Position numbers and translations under genes: made by a program | Origin: Lingula anatina | Taxonomy: Eukaryota > Brachiopoda > Lingulata > Lingulida > Lingulidae | Assembly: GCF_001039355.2 (NCBI RefSeq) | Contig: NW_019775768.1 | Span: 186,130 to 219,301 of the forward strand | Length of the DNA: 33,172 bases | Direction of reading: 5' to 3' | Notes under the pieces: model-generated | What the model was told of the DNA's origin: nothing | Databases searched by the model: none | What the model saw: the letters and a program-made list of their open reading frames with translations, nothing else | In this document: positions 21,865-32,212 of the stretch, piece by piece | How positions within the stretch are numbered: position 1 is the stretch's first letter | Layout: every line of letters begins with the position of its first letter

Positions 21865-24800
21865 AGGAAGCTACGAGAGCAGCGTGAACATGAACGCCAG
21901 TCCAGACTGAGGCTGGCCAAACAACTGGAGGCACTGAGGCCAAAGACGTCGGTGAGCGGCAGATATCCGTGTGCTGAAGAGACACCTGTAGTGTTTGATG
22001 TGGTAAGGAGATGCCTAATAGAAATGAAATTTTGAATGGTGAAGATTTAATATGAATGAAGCTAGATGGTCTTGAATATTTACATCCAATATCCACTTGA
22101 TAGCCAACCAAGACATTTATTTGTTTGTTAATTGATTAATCAATTTACTCCAATATTTATTTATTTAAATAATTATTTATGAATTTTTTATTTAATTATT
22201 TGTTTGTTCACCAATTTTTTATGTATTCACTTATTTATTCACTTATTTATTTGTTTATATATACATGTTTTTCCATTTATTTACTTTTCTTTATTTTATC
22301 TGTTTTCTCTGTTAAGGAGGCCTCCTATGAGCCAATGCCCCAGTGCTTGCCAGACACTCTTCCTGCTGATCTGGAGACCATCCTTCTCACAGTGCATTTA
22401 TCCACCAATGGGGAGATTATAGTCCACAGAGGAGGCAACAAGAGTGTGGATATGGGTAGGTGGGATGTTCAGATGCACAGACAGAGACACACATATTTAC
22501 CTGCACTGGCATATCTGCAAATGCATGCATACACATGCTCACATACACACACATGCTCACACAAACAGAAAAACGTCCAAAACTTGCACACACACATACA
22601 CACACATACACACATGCACGCACGCATGCATGCACACACACAGTTATATACAAAGGCAAATTTGCAAATCTGTGTATGTACATATGACTCGCCTACAAAT
22701 ATAGAAAGCAATGCAAATTACAAGCTGATTATATTATAAATTTGACCTTGGATGTTCCGTCCTCCAGGTCTAGGACTCTCTGCTAGCTGTACCACCTTGC
22801 TAACGTGGCTGCTATCACTCGTCCCTCATGACTTCACATTCCTGGACGATTCGTCTATTCGGCAACCTGCGCCGTCACCACCTGTGCCCCTGGACCCCGG
22901 CCCTTTCTGTGTGCTGGGCTTACAACAACTCTGGTTTGAGGAGCAGTTGTGTATTATTGTTGCCATAGCACCAAAGGATAAACAAAGTCAGGTGACACAG
23001 CTGACTGGACCAGTCAAGTCCAAAAAGGCAAAGGTACCAAGCAGTTACTATTTTAATTTCAATAGTTTAAAGTATTTAAATGAATATTGGTTTTGATAGT
23101 TATTAACCTAAAAAGCCAATGATGACGTTATCGTTACAACTGAACAACATGAAGGTTGAAACCTATTTCATCTTTTAAGATGAAAATATTTTAAAAGTAT
23201 TTTCTCCTTTTAATCTATTATTTTCAGCTCAAAGATGCAGTAAAATCCTGCACCCCTTTTCAGCAGCAAGTCACAAAGTTTCTGTCCACCAACACCCTCC
23301 ACTCTGTTTGCCCTTGGCTCCAAGATTTCACATCAGTTGAGATCTCAAGCCCTCCCTCTCCATCCACAGATCACCCTACCTCCCAAAAGTTTGCCTACAA
23401 GCCCCCCTTACCCAACATCACCACCAAGCCCCTCTCCACATTCATGCAGATGAGGACTGATCCTGATGCTGTGAAGAAAGTTTTTGGGACCCCTGTAGGA
23501 TTTTTCTATCAGTCCGTGGAGTCTGATGAGTGTCAGGCTGACGTGGGGATTAATGACGATGGTGTGAATTATGAAACACAAAACACCATGTCTCTGGTGT
23601 ACAAGAAAATTTACCAGGTAATTCTGGTGACTTTTTTGGTGGTAATATGTATAATGTATTGATAAAAATTTTCCAGTGAAGAGGAAGCAAAAAGGTTATC
23701 ATCTCTATAGACATTAACTTTTTAAGTTCAGTGATAAAATTTGATGATTTCAACTATATATGGATTCAGTTGGATGACTTTTTAAAATTAAAAAAAAAAA
23801 TCCATGATAACTGCATTCCAGATTGCACATTAGGTTTCTGACCTAAGGATAATAATAGTGATAATTCTTATTATTTCAATATAGTTACTTCATGTATCTG
23901 TATTCCAGAACCCTGTAGCATTGATGGGTATATTGAGTCGTGTTCTTCAAGAAGGTCTGGACATATCAGGCATCCGTCTTTTATATCCCTCCGTACAGCT
24001 TCTCAGTCTCGAATCTCCTCGCATATCCTTCAACGAGAATGCACCGCCGCAGTCCAACACAGAATTCCTGAACAGCGTCGGGCCCATTCTCGCCATTGCA
24101 CTTCGTGGGACATTCGCAAGGTCAATCTGGCTGGATGCTGTGGGTCCATCAGATCCAGCCCTGGCCAGGAGAACAGATCCTAACTCCCTTTGTGCCTTGT
24201 ATGGAGGAGAGTCGCGGGAAGAGTGCCTTTTGTTCTGTCCCAGGAACCCCGCCAGAATTCAGACAGAGCTGGCCAGGTGGTTTGGAGGTAGAGTGCCCCC
24301 TAGTGGTGTCATTGATGTTGGTGCGATGCCAAATCGGAAGGAGCGGCACTGTAGCGGGAGCCCCAAAGGGGGCAAGGGGAAAAGAGTTAGTTTTCACACG
24401 GAATCATCTCATCAGCCTGAGGCGGTGTTTCCAAGTCGTCGACCACCTGCGACTCTCACTGCCACGGTTACAAGTGACATATTTTTGACAGTGTCACCAT
24501 TACTGCCTGTCAAGTGTCTTGGTGTTGTCATGGCGACTTGTCAGCGGCGGGGGTATCAGCTAAGAGGTGTGAGGAGGATGAGACTGAATACAAAGAGGGC
24601 CAGTAGTTTAGGTAAGTATATTGCCAGAAATCTTGGAGAAAAGAATAAAAAAAAAGGATAATTAAAAAACTTATAATGTGTAAATAGTTATTTTAAAATA
24701 TATTATTGTCATTGAGACAAAATGTGTAATATTATAGAACCAATAACATCAACATGTTATACCAAATTACTGATTCGGAAATTCTCTGTTTAGTTTGTTT

Positions 24801-27800
24801 TTCAAAATATTTAGTTTATATTTAAAATGTTTTGTCATGTATAAAAACAGTATCTTTGGAGAAGCCCTTAACATATTTGACTGAAGAGGATTGTGGGTCA
24901 TGGATAATAAAAATGAAAAATAAATATTGATGAAGATGCAGAAAACTTGAACATAGTAACTGAAATTGTAAATGTTTTTGTTTATTTTCTACATTTTTAT
25001 GTTTAAATTCAGTCTTCTTAAAAATTTTCACATATTTATAGGAGTATCTGGTAAAGCCCTCAGTATCTTCAGTGCAGAGGGACCCAGGTCTCCCCAATCC
25101 CCAGTATCATTTGACGACGTATTCTTAGAGCAGAGGAGCAGTTCCCCGCAGGACGCTGGTGAGCCCAGCATGCCTTGCACTGTGCTGTTACTGCAGAAGG
25201 AGAACGCCCTGCACAGTGCCCCGAGTCTCATCGAGGCTTTTATGGTACAGTTGTGTCTTAAAGGAGTCCTAGGTAAATATGACAAATATTGTAATACGGT
25301 AGAAACTAAAATCAGTTAAAGGGGAGGAGGGCTCTGAATATTTATGTTGTATAATCTCTGAGGGTTTCTAACGAAAATTTGACAAACAAATGAGTTTTCC
25401 TTGCCTCTGACATATAATAAGTGGTAATTATTTTTGTAATTATATCACTAAAAAACCAAAAGTATTCTGTGTTATTTCTATTTGTCAATTCATCTAAAAA
25501 GAAATTTAATTTCTGTTTTTATTGCTTTTTGACAATTTCAGGATTGAACAGATCCATACAGACCAGTCTTAAAATTGAGAAGTCACCTCTTCTATGAATT
25601 ACTTCAGGCTATAAATGCATCCTTTAATCTTTGACTTGTATCCTTTGTCCTATATTTCAGGTTCAGTCCAGCATAATAGGCTATACTTACAACCTCTAAC
25701 CTATAACCTTTAACCTTTGTCCTATATTCCAGGTTCAGTCCAGTCCAGCACACCCCACCCCCTAACCTCCAGTCTGCTATTCCAGTACACTGGCTACACT
25801 GACAGCTTGCTCCACCTACTGGGCGGAGACTTTAGCAGGGTATGAACTTTGACCCTTGAACTTGATGTTTTTAACTTGAGTGACAGTTTATCACGCTTCC
25901 TTGGGATGAGTTCAGAAGACCTTTAAAACAGACAATTCATTCAGCCATTTGTTCATTCATTCATTTGTTGAGTCATTTATACATTCATTCATTCCTTAAT
26001 TCATATATTTTGTTTAACCTGTTGTTCTAGGTGCCAGACATAGAGATCACCTGTCCCAGCTATATAGCTCCAGAACTGTACACTAACCCAGAAATAGAAC
26101 AGATTGTGGTCCTCACTCTGACAGGACACCTGCATATGAGGACCTTTGGCCTGTTTTTAGGTAATGTGGCAGGTGTTTAGTGTATGTTCAGAGTATACGT
26201 AGGGAGTAGTTGTTGTATCTCTGGTTTTGATATTGAGCATATACTAGGTTCTGTGTTATAGTTAATTAATTTCGTTTGTTTCAGGTCATATAAAATTTAT
26301 GATTCAGTTTAGTTTTGTGAAAAAAGATATCACTATATTAATATGCATCTGATGATTTTACCATGTATGGATAGAAATACTAGTTTATTTCTGCACATAT
26401 GGATATTCCATACCTTATAGTGAATTTCACATTGTTTTAGAGAAAAATAAATTCCTATTTCAGCTAAGCTTCTCAACATGACCCCCTATAGTAAACTACC
26501 CACAGCACCTCTCACACAGGAGGGGTTTGAACTGCTGGGGATAAAATGGCTGCCAAGCCTCAGTATCAACCAGGCTAAAGAGCTGACGCCGTATGAAGTG
26601 GGGGATAAACAGTGGAAGAAAAGTATTCATACCCTGACCTCAGGTATCTGTAGATGGTTTTTCAATGTATCTTGCTTCATATTTTTTCCCTTTTGCCCTG
26701 TAACAAAAATGTTTTAAACATTTGTGTAAGACTTGCATCAACTAAAATACTTGTTTGGATATTTTGTATGTAGCATGATTCATTGGGGTATTGCTGAACC
26801 ACAAATTGCATTGTATATTCATTTTCCATTGACATATATTCTATTGTAACCATAACTCAAAATGCTAAATTTTTTGCCTGAAAAATTTTTAAACATTTGA
26901 ATTATCATTAAAAACTGTGATTATCAATAAAAATAACAAATAATTGTATTATTCCATCAGAACCTGCAGTAGTCCTGCTATTACGAGGCATCAACGCCTT
27001 CAAGAGGGTCTCCTCCATTATCAGCTCAAAGACGCAGCAGACAACAGCCACTGGGGGGCAGCAGCTGTCCCTGGAGAAGCTGATGTCACCGACACCAGAG
27101 ATAGCATACAGACAGATGACGCTGTTCTTCAGGGATTTAGAATTGTTTCCTGACCCTCACGCTCGTCCTTTGTTACACTTCATGCCTCCTGTTAGACAAT
27201 CCGATGAAAGGTAGGCCTCTGGGCAGAGTCATTTACAAATTAGAAATTAATTTGAGAAATAGAATGATGGGCATATACTGTGAAAATAGACTGGATGGGT
27301 GCATTTGACAATTTTACGTGGAAAGATTCATTTCAAGAGTCCATAAGGTTATATCTGCTATATAGTTATTATCTTTAAGTTAGCAATGTAATCCACATTG
27401 ATATTTCTAGCCAGTGAATTTTGTACAATATGTTGACCATAAACACGGTAAGAAAATTATTAGGGCAGTGTATTTAATATATTCCTAGAGGTTATATGCT
27501 GGTCTGATTTTGCCATTTAATCACCATCTTGGTTTTAATGTTGCTTCAAACATAACCTTGATAAATTTTAAAAAGCCAGTCACACAGAGGAAAAAATCTT
27601 GTTCTAAATTGGGGATATTGCATATTATTTTCAGCCAAACACGAAGAAGACGGCAACTCAAGCCAGACTGGGCGGCCAACTTCATAGAAGAGTCGGTGTT
27701 CCGCACCATGCTGGCTGGACCTCGACTCTTGACCAGTGTCCTCATCTTCAAGCCCGATGCCGTGAGGAAACACCTGAGTAAAGTGTTCAGGAAGGTGACC

Positions 27801-30800
27801 CATGAGAGGTTCACTGTGGTGGGGCTGAAGATGAAGGTGTTGATCACAGAGGAGGCCTGGGGGATGGTGCCTCAGTATGAAGATGTGAGTAGTAGTATGG
27901 TCAAGATTCCAGTATGGCCAGTGGGTGACAGAGTGGCCAAATTTAGTCTTTAAACAGGTCTTAAAACTCAAAGTAAAATGTACTGATTCAGAAGTAATTA
28001 AAGTTGGCATTTTGAGTACAATACCTGCTTGTAATATTTTTTTACTCTCATATTTTCAGTTTACATGTTGATTTACTCTTTTCCATTATTATTTTCTTTC
28101 TTCACCTCACTGTATTGACCAAGATGTTTATACTATATAGTGCTTTGTTGAATGCATATTCTAACAATCAAAAGTGACCTTTTGAAACAACATAAGACCA
28201 TATTACCATAATATGAAAAAAAAATCAGCGTCAGTGATACATTACAAGAATAAATTGTCCTTTCAGAATGATATAGTTCGCCAGATGCATGTTGATCACA
28301 TGACCTCAGGCCCCTCCTTTATTCTGTGTGTTCAACGAGAAAACGCTGTTAAGAAACTCTTGGATGTGATTGGTGCAGAAGACCCCCAGCAGGCACGGCG
28401 GCAGAGCATCTTTAATTGGAGAGGGACATTTGGGGTTGACCCTGTTTGTAATGGTATATACGGTAAGGAAATGAAGCAGTTTAAAATATGAATTGAAAAG
28501 TAATGCATTAAAAGCTTAATGGTTTTGAAGGGGGGGGGGGGGGGCAAAAGGGACATTTTTAGATATATGGCTTATGCATATAGCTTTAAATATTTTAATT
28601 GAGATATTGTTCAGTGTTCAATATTTAGTAAGAGAAATTGAAGTTAGTTTGATTGGAATCAGTCCCTGTGTTAGAAAATATGTTGATTCTTTTTCTCTAT
28701 CATTAGCCTCAGCAGACTATCAACATGCCATGCACGATGTGAAGCAGTTCTTCCCAGAGGGTTTGTGTTGTTCTGAGACTCCAGATCTTAAAGCAGATGA
28801 GGTATGAGGTTCAGGAGAATCATAACACTCTATATTTCTTAGACACTTTTCTTTACTTTATTTACTTTGCCTTTTCATTTTTCATGATTATTTTTTCACT
28901 ATCACATCTAAAGTTATAATATAAATGAAAAATATGAGAGATTATTCATTCTTGGTAATATATATAGTATGATTACTTGGTTTGCTTCCGTCTTAAATTT
29001 TTGTTTGTTTGTTTTGTTTTTTAACAGTACATCCTTTGCTGTATTGGTAAGATGTATATGAATCACTGTAATGCTATTTGGTAACATGTAAGTATTAAGG
29101 ACTTACTGAATTGAGCTGCAGCACCAGCATTCTGTTCTTCAGGTTAGCTGCCCAGGGGTCAATGTGGGTGTTGGCATCAAACTAGACAAGACCAGAGAGG
29201 TCACCTTCAGGGATCCAAATTCTGCTGTAGGAGAATTGTATGAGGTAGAAGACGCTGGGAGCAAGAAAAACACAGGTAGACAAGTTTTTCAAAAGAATAT
29301 AAAGTGGTTTACATAATTTCAGTTGCAGAAACTTGAAGAAACAGTGGGCACCTTATTCCTAATGGAACCATGTTATTCAATCAGGTCTTCCAGTCATGAC
29401 AAAGCCTAACCTGTCAGTTAGGGATCACTCAAAACAAAGGGTGAAAGAGACTACAATTGTTTTAAATCTTAGAAGTTTCTTTATAAGACACATGTTATGT
29501 TATATGTTTTAACATATAATATAATATTAAAATATGATGTCTAAATTTTGGAACGTAAGTAAGAAATGATATAAAAATGTAAATTTTTAGGGTATTTCTG
29601 ATTACAGAACTTAATAATGATGTCTTTTATTTCTATTAAAATAGAAAAAAAGTTATGTTCTACTATGATATCCAGAATCACAGTAGTACAGATCAGTCAT
29701 GTTAGTCTCCCCTGATCTAAGTTAGTCTTGATGTGAACATAACCACTATTTTCTCCCACATTTAATCCAGGCACTAGCCTAGCAGTCCAGGTCAGCCACA
29801 TATCTAATCTCTCTCTGTATTCTAACTTAATCTTGTTGTGAACATGACCACTATTTTCTCCCACATTTAATCCAGGCACTACCCCAGCAGTCCAGGTCAG
29901 CCATATCACCATGTTAACCCAGACCAACTGTGTGGTCCTGACCCCAGCTGTGATGAAGACAGAGAAGAGGAGCAGTGTGCCAGCCTATGTGTACATTGTG
30001 GAGGAGATGTTAAAACACGGGTGAGTTAACTGGTTCCTGTGTCTCAAAAGAACTTAAAGCTGGGACAAGATATTTCAGACAATTGGCCGATTTCAGACTT
30101 TTTGGGTGAGTTAACAGGTCCCTGTGTCGAAAGATGGTCTTAACTTTAAGGCCCCATTCCCATTGACACCATCTGTCTGCATACAACTCTGGGGGGGGGG
30201 GGGACTCTCGCTAAGTGCAATCAGCTTAACTGAATAACACGTCTCTTCCTAGCATTAAGTAGAATATAGAAAAGCTGGTGATTATATGAATATGTTGGAA
30301 ATAAGAGGAGGTCTTATTCAGCTTAAATGATTACATTCAGCAAGAGTCTGTAATAGCAGTAAGCAACGGTTGTTTCTTTCATTTTATTAGTGAACACCAT
30401 GTGTTTTTCCAGCTTTGAAATTTCAAAATAAGTAATATTTAGGAGGGCTTTATTTAAACAGATGAAAGATGTTGTTGAAAATGCTAAAAAGATCTGAATT
30501 GAGTTTTGATTCAGAATTTTTTTGATGAAACTGTCCCCATTAGCAAAGAGTGTTGGGATATTTCAGGTTTGAGGTGTGTGGGGCACAGTTGATATGGTTC
30601 ACACAAGACCAGGCCCAGCAATATCTCCATCTCTGTGACGCTGGCAGTTATAAACTGGTGAGTGTAAGTGTGTGTGTGTACATTTGTGTGTGTGTGTGTG
30701 GTTTTGTGTGCACATGCTTGTGTGTGTACTTGTGCATGTGTGCATGTTTGTGTACGTGTGCATTTATGTACATGTGTTTATCTGTTTATTTAAACAAATA

Positions 30801-32072
30801 ATTTTAAAATGTTACTTCTCCAAACATTTTAGTATTTTTGATTCAGTTACCGGGTACTGAATTAGTACCATCACAGAATATAACAAATTCAAATGTTATA
30901 TACATTATTTCTGCTGCAGGTTCCTATGTTGACGTCAGGTCCTAGTCTGGTATTAGCTGTGCAGAGAGACAATGCTGTGATGGCTTTTGATGTGTTATTG
31001 GGAGGGTAAGGACGACGATGCTTTGTTGGCCCGAGAGAAATTTAAAAATATTATAACTAGGAGACCATTCCCACTGATATTTAGATCAATCTATCACCCT
31101 GGGGAGTCTCACTAGATTGCTGTCAGCTGAATAGGCTTTAATATCTGCCCCGCCTACTAAAAGCTGTAAGTAGATAATTAACTTTTTTGCGCACTTGGCT
31201 CCCGGAAGCTGACAGCAATTTAGCGTGAACCCCCAGGTAAATAGGTCGATCCAGATGGATCGATCTAAATCTGTGGGAACCCAGTCTTGGAGTACTAGAT
31301 AAAGAAGCATTGAAATTATGCTTTTTACTATTAACTTTTGCTGCTTAATATTGAAATTCAGTGATATTGATTAAGATTTTAATTTATTTTTCATTTCTGC
31401 CCTATCTGTATTCTCTTGATAAATTGATAAATACATTATTTTATGAAAGTTATGTTAATTTTCTTCTAGTCCATATACCTCAGAGTCCATATACAAGAAG
31501 TATGGAGAATTTATTATGAGACCCAAGGACACTAGTCAGGTATAATCGTAGAGTTTCTTGATAATTATTTATTCAGTAAGAAATAGTAGAGAAATTAATT
31601 TTTGGAGTGTTTCTTAAATTTGAGTAAAATAATCTAAAATTAGAGAGAATTGCAGTGGAGGTTTCCTGCTTTTAATTCTTTAAGAATCTCCGTTCCCATT
31701 CTAGAGAAAAAAAATTGACAAGATTATGAAGGTTACAAGTGAAATAGTAGAATAATAGTATTTTGACTCCTATTTCCAGATGAACAAAGTCATGTCAATG
31801 TGTATTATTATTATTATTGATAAGGCAATTGTTAATATTAAAAAATAAGATAATTAATGGATAATAATAGACACTGATTTGTCTTATGCACTATAATATT
31901 CATAGTCCCAGATTATTTTGGCAGAATGCAAGTAACACTTAGTCTTACCAGTACAATGTAGATAATGAATAACATCTCGAGATCATTATTATTCCTGCAG
32001 GTTTCCAAACACCTTGCCTTCTTCTTTGACCATCTCATGCCAGGGTGCCATGCCATCATCAGAGAGGTTTGA
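16445..32072 (+). CDS. DNAAF8: DNAAF8 (C16orf71/DAAP1) orthologue with C-terminal NDK-like modules (27 coding exons)
   Basis: Coding exons: 16445-16618, 16941-17883, 18085-18171, 18634-18813, 20115-20177, 20580-20712, 20841-20969, 21278-21445, 21867-22002, 22317-22455, 22768-23033, 23228-23617, 23909-24611, 25042-25272, 25733-25839, 26031-26160, 26464-26643, 26961-27210, 27635-27884, 28267-28462, 28707-28801, 29143-29275, 29876-30020, 30567-30657, 30920-31005, 31470-31539, 32001-32072 (TGA). Phases agree throughout, giving 1848 residues. The ATG at 16445 has A at -3 and G at +4 and starts MASSDEG, like human MASNDKG. Further matches to human DNAAF8 are RLPSIDFD, GIFQR, LSLHQLENIDL and TVYLDLRNFE. 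The human protein (about 520 residues) is known as an axonemal dynein assembly or associated factor. The region after about residue 670 has no counterpart in human and resembles repeated NDK folds. Confidence 0.92.
17934..17995. repeat. (TG/CA)n-rich repeat
   Basis: Imperfect TG/CG/CA run about 50 bases after the donor of the 943-base DNAAF8 exon. Confidence 0.9.
19465..19626. repeat. Perfect tandem repeat, 2 x 81 bp
   Basis: 19465-19545 is repeated without a visible difference at 19546-19626, beginning CCCCACAAAAAGAATTTTG. It is intronic. The period is a multiple of three, so a minus-strand open frame continues through it; I regard that as coincidence. Confidence 0.93.
20234..20330. repeat. 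Tandem repeat, period about 54 bp
   Basis: Two copies beginning TAATATATTTAAAACATT and sharing CAATAATTTCTTGAATGGCT, in a DNAAF8 intron. Confidence 0.85.
21813..21861. repeat. (AT)n microsatellite at a DNAAF8 splice acceptor
   Basis: A run of about 49 bases of AT ends five bases before the acceptor of exon 21867-22002 (sequence TTGTAG). The usual pyrimidine tract is replaced by the repeat. Confidence 0.97.
22317..23617 (+). other. DNAAF8: DNAAF8 central region of unknown fold
   Basis: Exons 22317-22455, 22768-23033 and 23228-23617 (about residues 672-936). They contain hydrophobic alternating segments (ETILLTVHLSTNGEIIVHRG; FCVLGLQQLWFEEQLCIIVA) and a proline-rich linker (ISSPPSPSTDHPTSQ). 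I do not recognise a domain. The position before the NDK-like modules suggests a further divergent module. Confidence 0.7.
22535..22642. repeat. (CA)n-rich repeat
   Basis: Imperfect CA/CG/TG repeat in the intron after exon 22317-22455. Confidence 0.9.
23909..24611 (+). other. DNAAF8: NDK-like module 1 and start of module 2
   Basis: Exon encoding about residues 937-1170. AIALRGTFARSIWLDAVGPS followed by DPALARRTDPNSLCALYGG mirrors the NDK segment in which a Gly/Glu-Asn-Ala helix leads to GPTDPxxAxxxxPxSLRxxYG. The following catalytic NxxHGSD motif is replaced by EECLLFCPR, so no active-site histidine is present. After a basic linker, VKCLGVVMATCQRRGYQLRG resembles the NDK alpha-1/beta-2 unit and opens module 2. 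Confidence 0.65.
25042..25839 (+). other. DNAAF8: NDK-like module 2 (degenerate)
   Basis: Exons 25042-25272 and 25733-25839. PCTVLLLQKENALHSAPSLI matches the NDK beta-strand plus E-N-A helix. The active-site loop is not recognisable, and the sequence ends LLFQYTGYTDSLLHLLGGDF. Confidence 0.5.
25645..25755 (+). repeat. Duplicated splice-acceptor segment
   Basis: TTGTCCTATATTTCAGGTTCAG near 25646 and TTGTCCTATATTCCAGGTTCAG near 25718 are near-identical. The second is the acceptor of exon 25733-25839. The first is a decoy that runs into non-matching sequence. Confidence 0.8.
26031..27210 (+). other. DNAAF8: NDK-like module 3 (degenerate)
   Basis: Exons 26031-26160, 26464-26643 and 26961-27210. 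IEQIVVLTLTGHLHM corresponds to the first strand, FELLGIKWLPSLSINQAKEL to beta-2/alpha-2, and EPAVVLLLRGINAFKRVSSI to the central strand and helix. The usual KPD and HGSD motifs are absent. Confidence 0.55.
27635..28801 (+). other. DNAAF8: NDK-like module 4 (best preserved, His replaced by Tyr)
   Basis: Exons 27635-27884, 28267-28462 and 28707-28801. SVLIFKPDAVRKHLSKVF is a clear NDK first strand with the KPDAV motif. It is followed by RFTVVGLKMKVLITEEAW, HMTSGPSFILCVQRENAVKK and a segment GVDPVCNGIYASADYQHAM that aligns with GTDxxxNxxHGSDS. The phospho-accepting histidine position is tyrosine and the glycine is alanine. The module is therefore predicted to fold but not to carry out phosphotransfer. 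Confidence 0.78.
29712..29922 (+). repeat. Tandem duplication (about 104 bp) covering an acceptor and exon start
   Basis: The segment ending CCACATTTAATCCAGGCACT occurs at about 29758-29777 and again at 29862-29881, followed in both copies by AGCAGTCCAGGTCAGCCA. The second copy is the true exon (29876-30020). The first lacks a donor and hits an in-frame TGA. Confidence 0.85.
30150..30350. mobile_element. MITE, same family (copy 2), right end degraded
   Basis: The left end GGCCCCATTCCCATTGACAC closely matches the right end of copy 1 and is preceded by TAA. The inner motif GGACTCTCGCTAAGTGCAAT is near 30193 and its inverted partner TACATTCAGCAAGAGTC is near 30332-30348. A run of about 14 G lies beside the inner repeat. 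The right outer end was not found. Confidence 0.55.
30660..30780. repeat. (TG)n-rich repeat
   Basis: Imperfect TG run that begins within the donor of exon 30567-30657 (CTG/GTGAGTGTAAGTGTG). Confidence 0.92.
31060..31290. mobile_element. MITE, related family (copy 3)
   Basis: The left GGAGACCATTCCCACTGATA and inner GGGGAGTCTCACTAGATTGC are mirrored on the right by AGCTGACAGCAATTTAGCG and GATCTAAATCTGTGGGAAC. It shares the CCATTCCCA outer and GGGA(C/G)TCTCAC inner motifs with the other two copies. Confidence 0.55.
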
Positions 32073-32206
32073 TTTTACAGAGAGATTTTTGGAGAAAATT
32101 ATAAGAGGTAGGTTCAAGTCTGTCATCTTGTTTTGGTCTACATTATCTCATTTTAATGTTTGCTTGTTTGTTAATTGATTTGAATTTTTATGTAATCAAA
32201 GTAGAT

Positions 32207-32212
32207 AATAAA
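32207..32212 (+). terminator. Candidate DNAAF8 poly(A) signal
   Basis: AATAAA lies about 135 bases past the DNAAF8 stop codon. Another AATAAA is at 32871-32876. The first gives a short, plausible 3' UTR. Confidence 0.35.

Larger units (their letters stand above)
16941..22002 (+). other. DNAAF8: DNAAF8-homologous N-terminal, low-complexity region
   Basis: Exons 2-9 (16941-22002) encode about residues 59-671: acidic and Ser-rich segments, then the conserved LSLHQLENIDL. They are followed by lysine-rich stretches (KKKKRKGKK; KSKKKRQN) and the conserved TVYLDLRNFE, then SSDSEDE and charged helices (KLREQREHERQSRLRLAKQL). The composition predicts largely disordered sequence with short helices, consistent with a protein of the liquid-like dynein assembly particles known for DAAP1. 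This is the part shared with vertebrates. Confidence 0.85.
29876..32072 (+). other. DNAAF8: NDK-like module 5 and C-terminus
   Basis: Exons 29876-30020, 30567-30657, 30920-31005, 31470-31539 and 32001-32072. NCVVLTPAVM replaces the KPDAV strand. GFEVCGAQLIWFTQDQAQQY and MLTSGPSLVLAVQRDNAVMA are typical NDK elements, and SKHLAFFFDHL matches the final helix before the stop. Between them IMRPKDTSQ stands where the HGSD loop should be, so the catalytic histidine is again lost. Confidence 0.7.

Noticed and set aside
22179-22739. Long plus-strand frame of 186 codons
   Set aside because: Only 22317-22455 is an exon (clear acceptor and donor). The rest is T-rich intron and a CA repeat translated as His/Thr repeats.
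27546-28010. Minus-strand 154-codon frame
   Set aside because: Antisense shadow of exon 27635-27884, which is clearly coding on the plus strand with NDK similarity.
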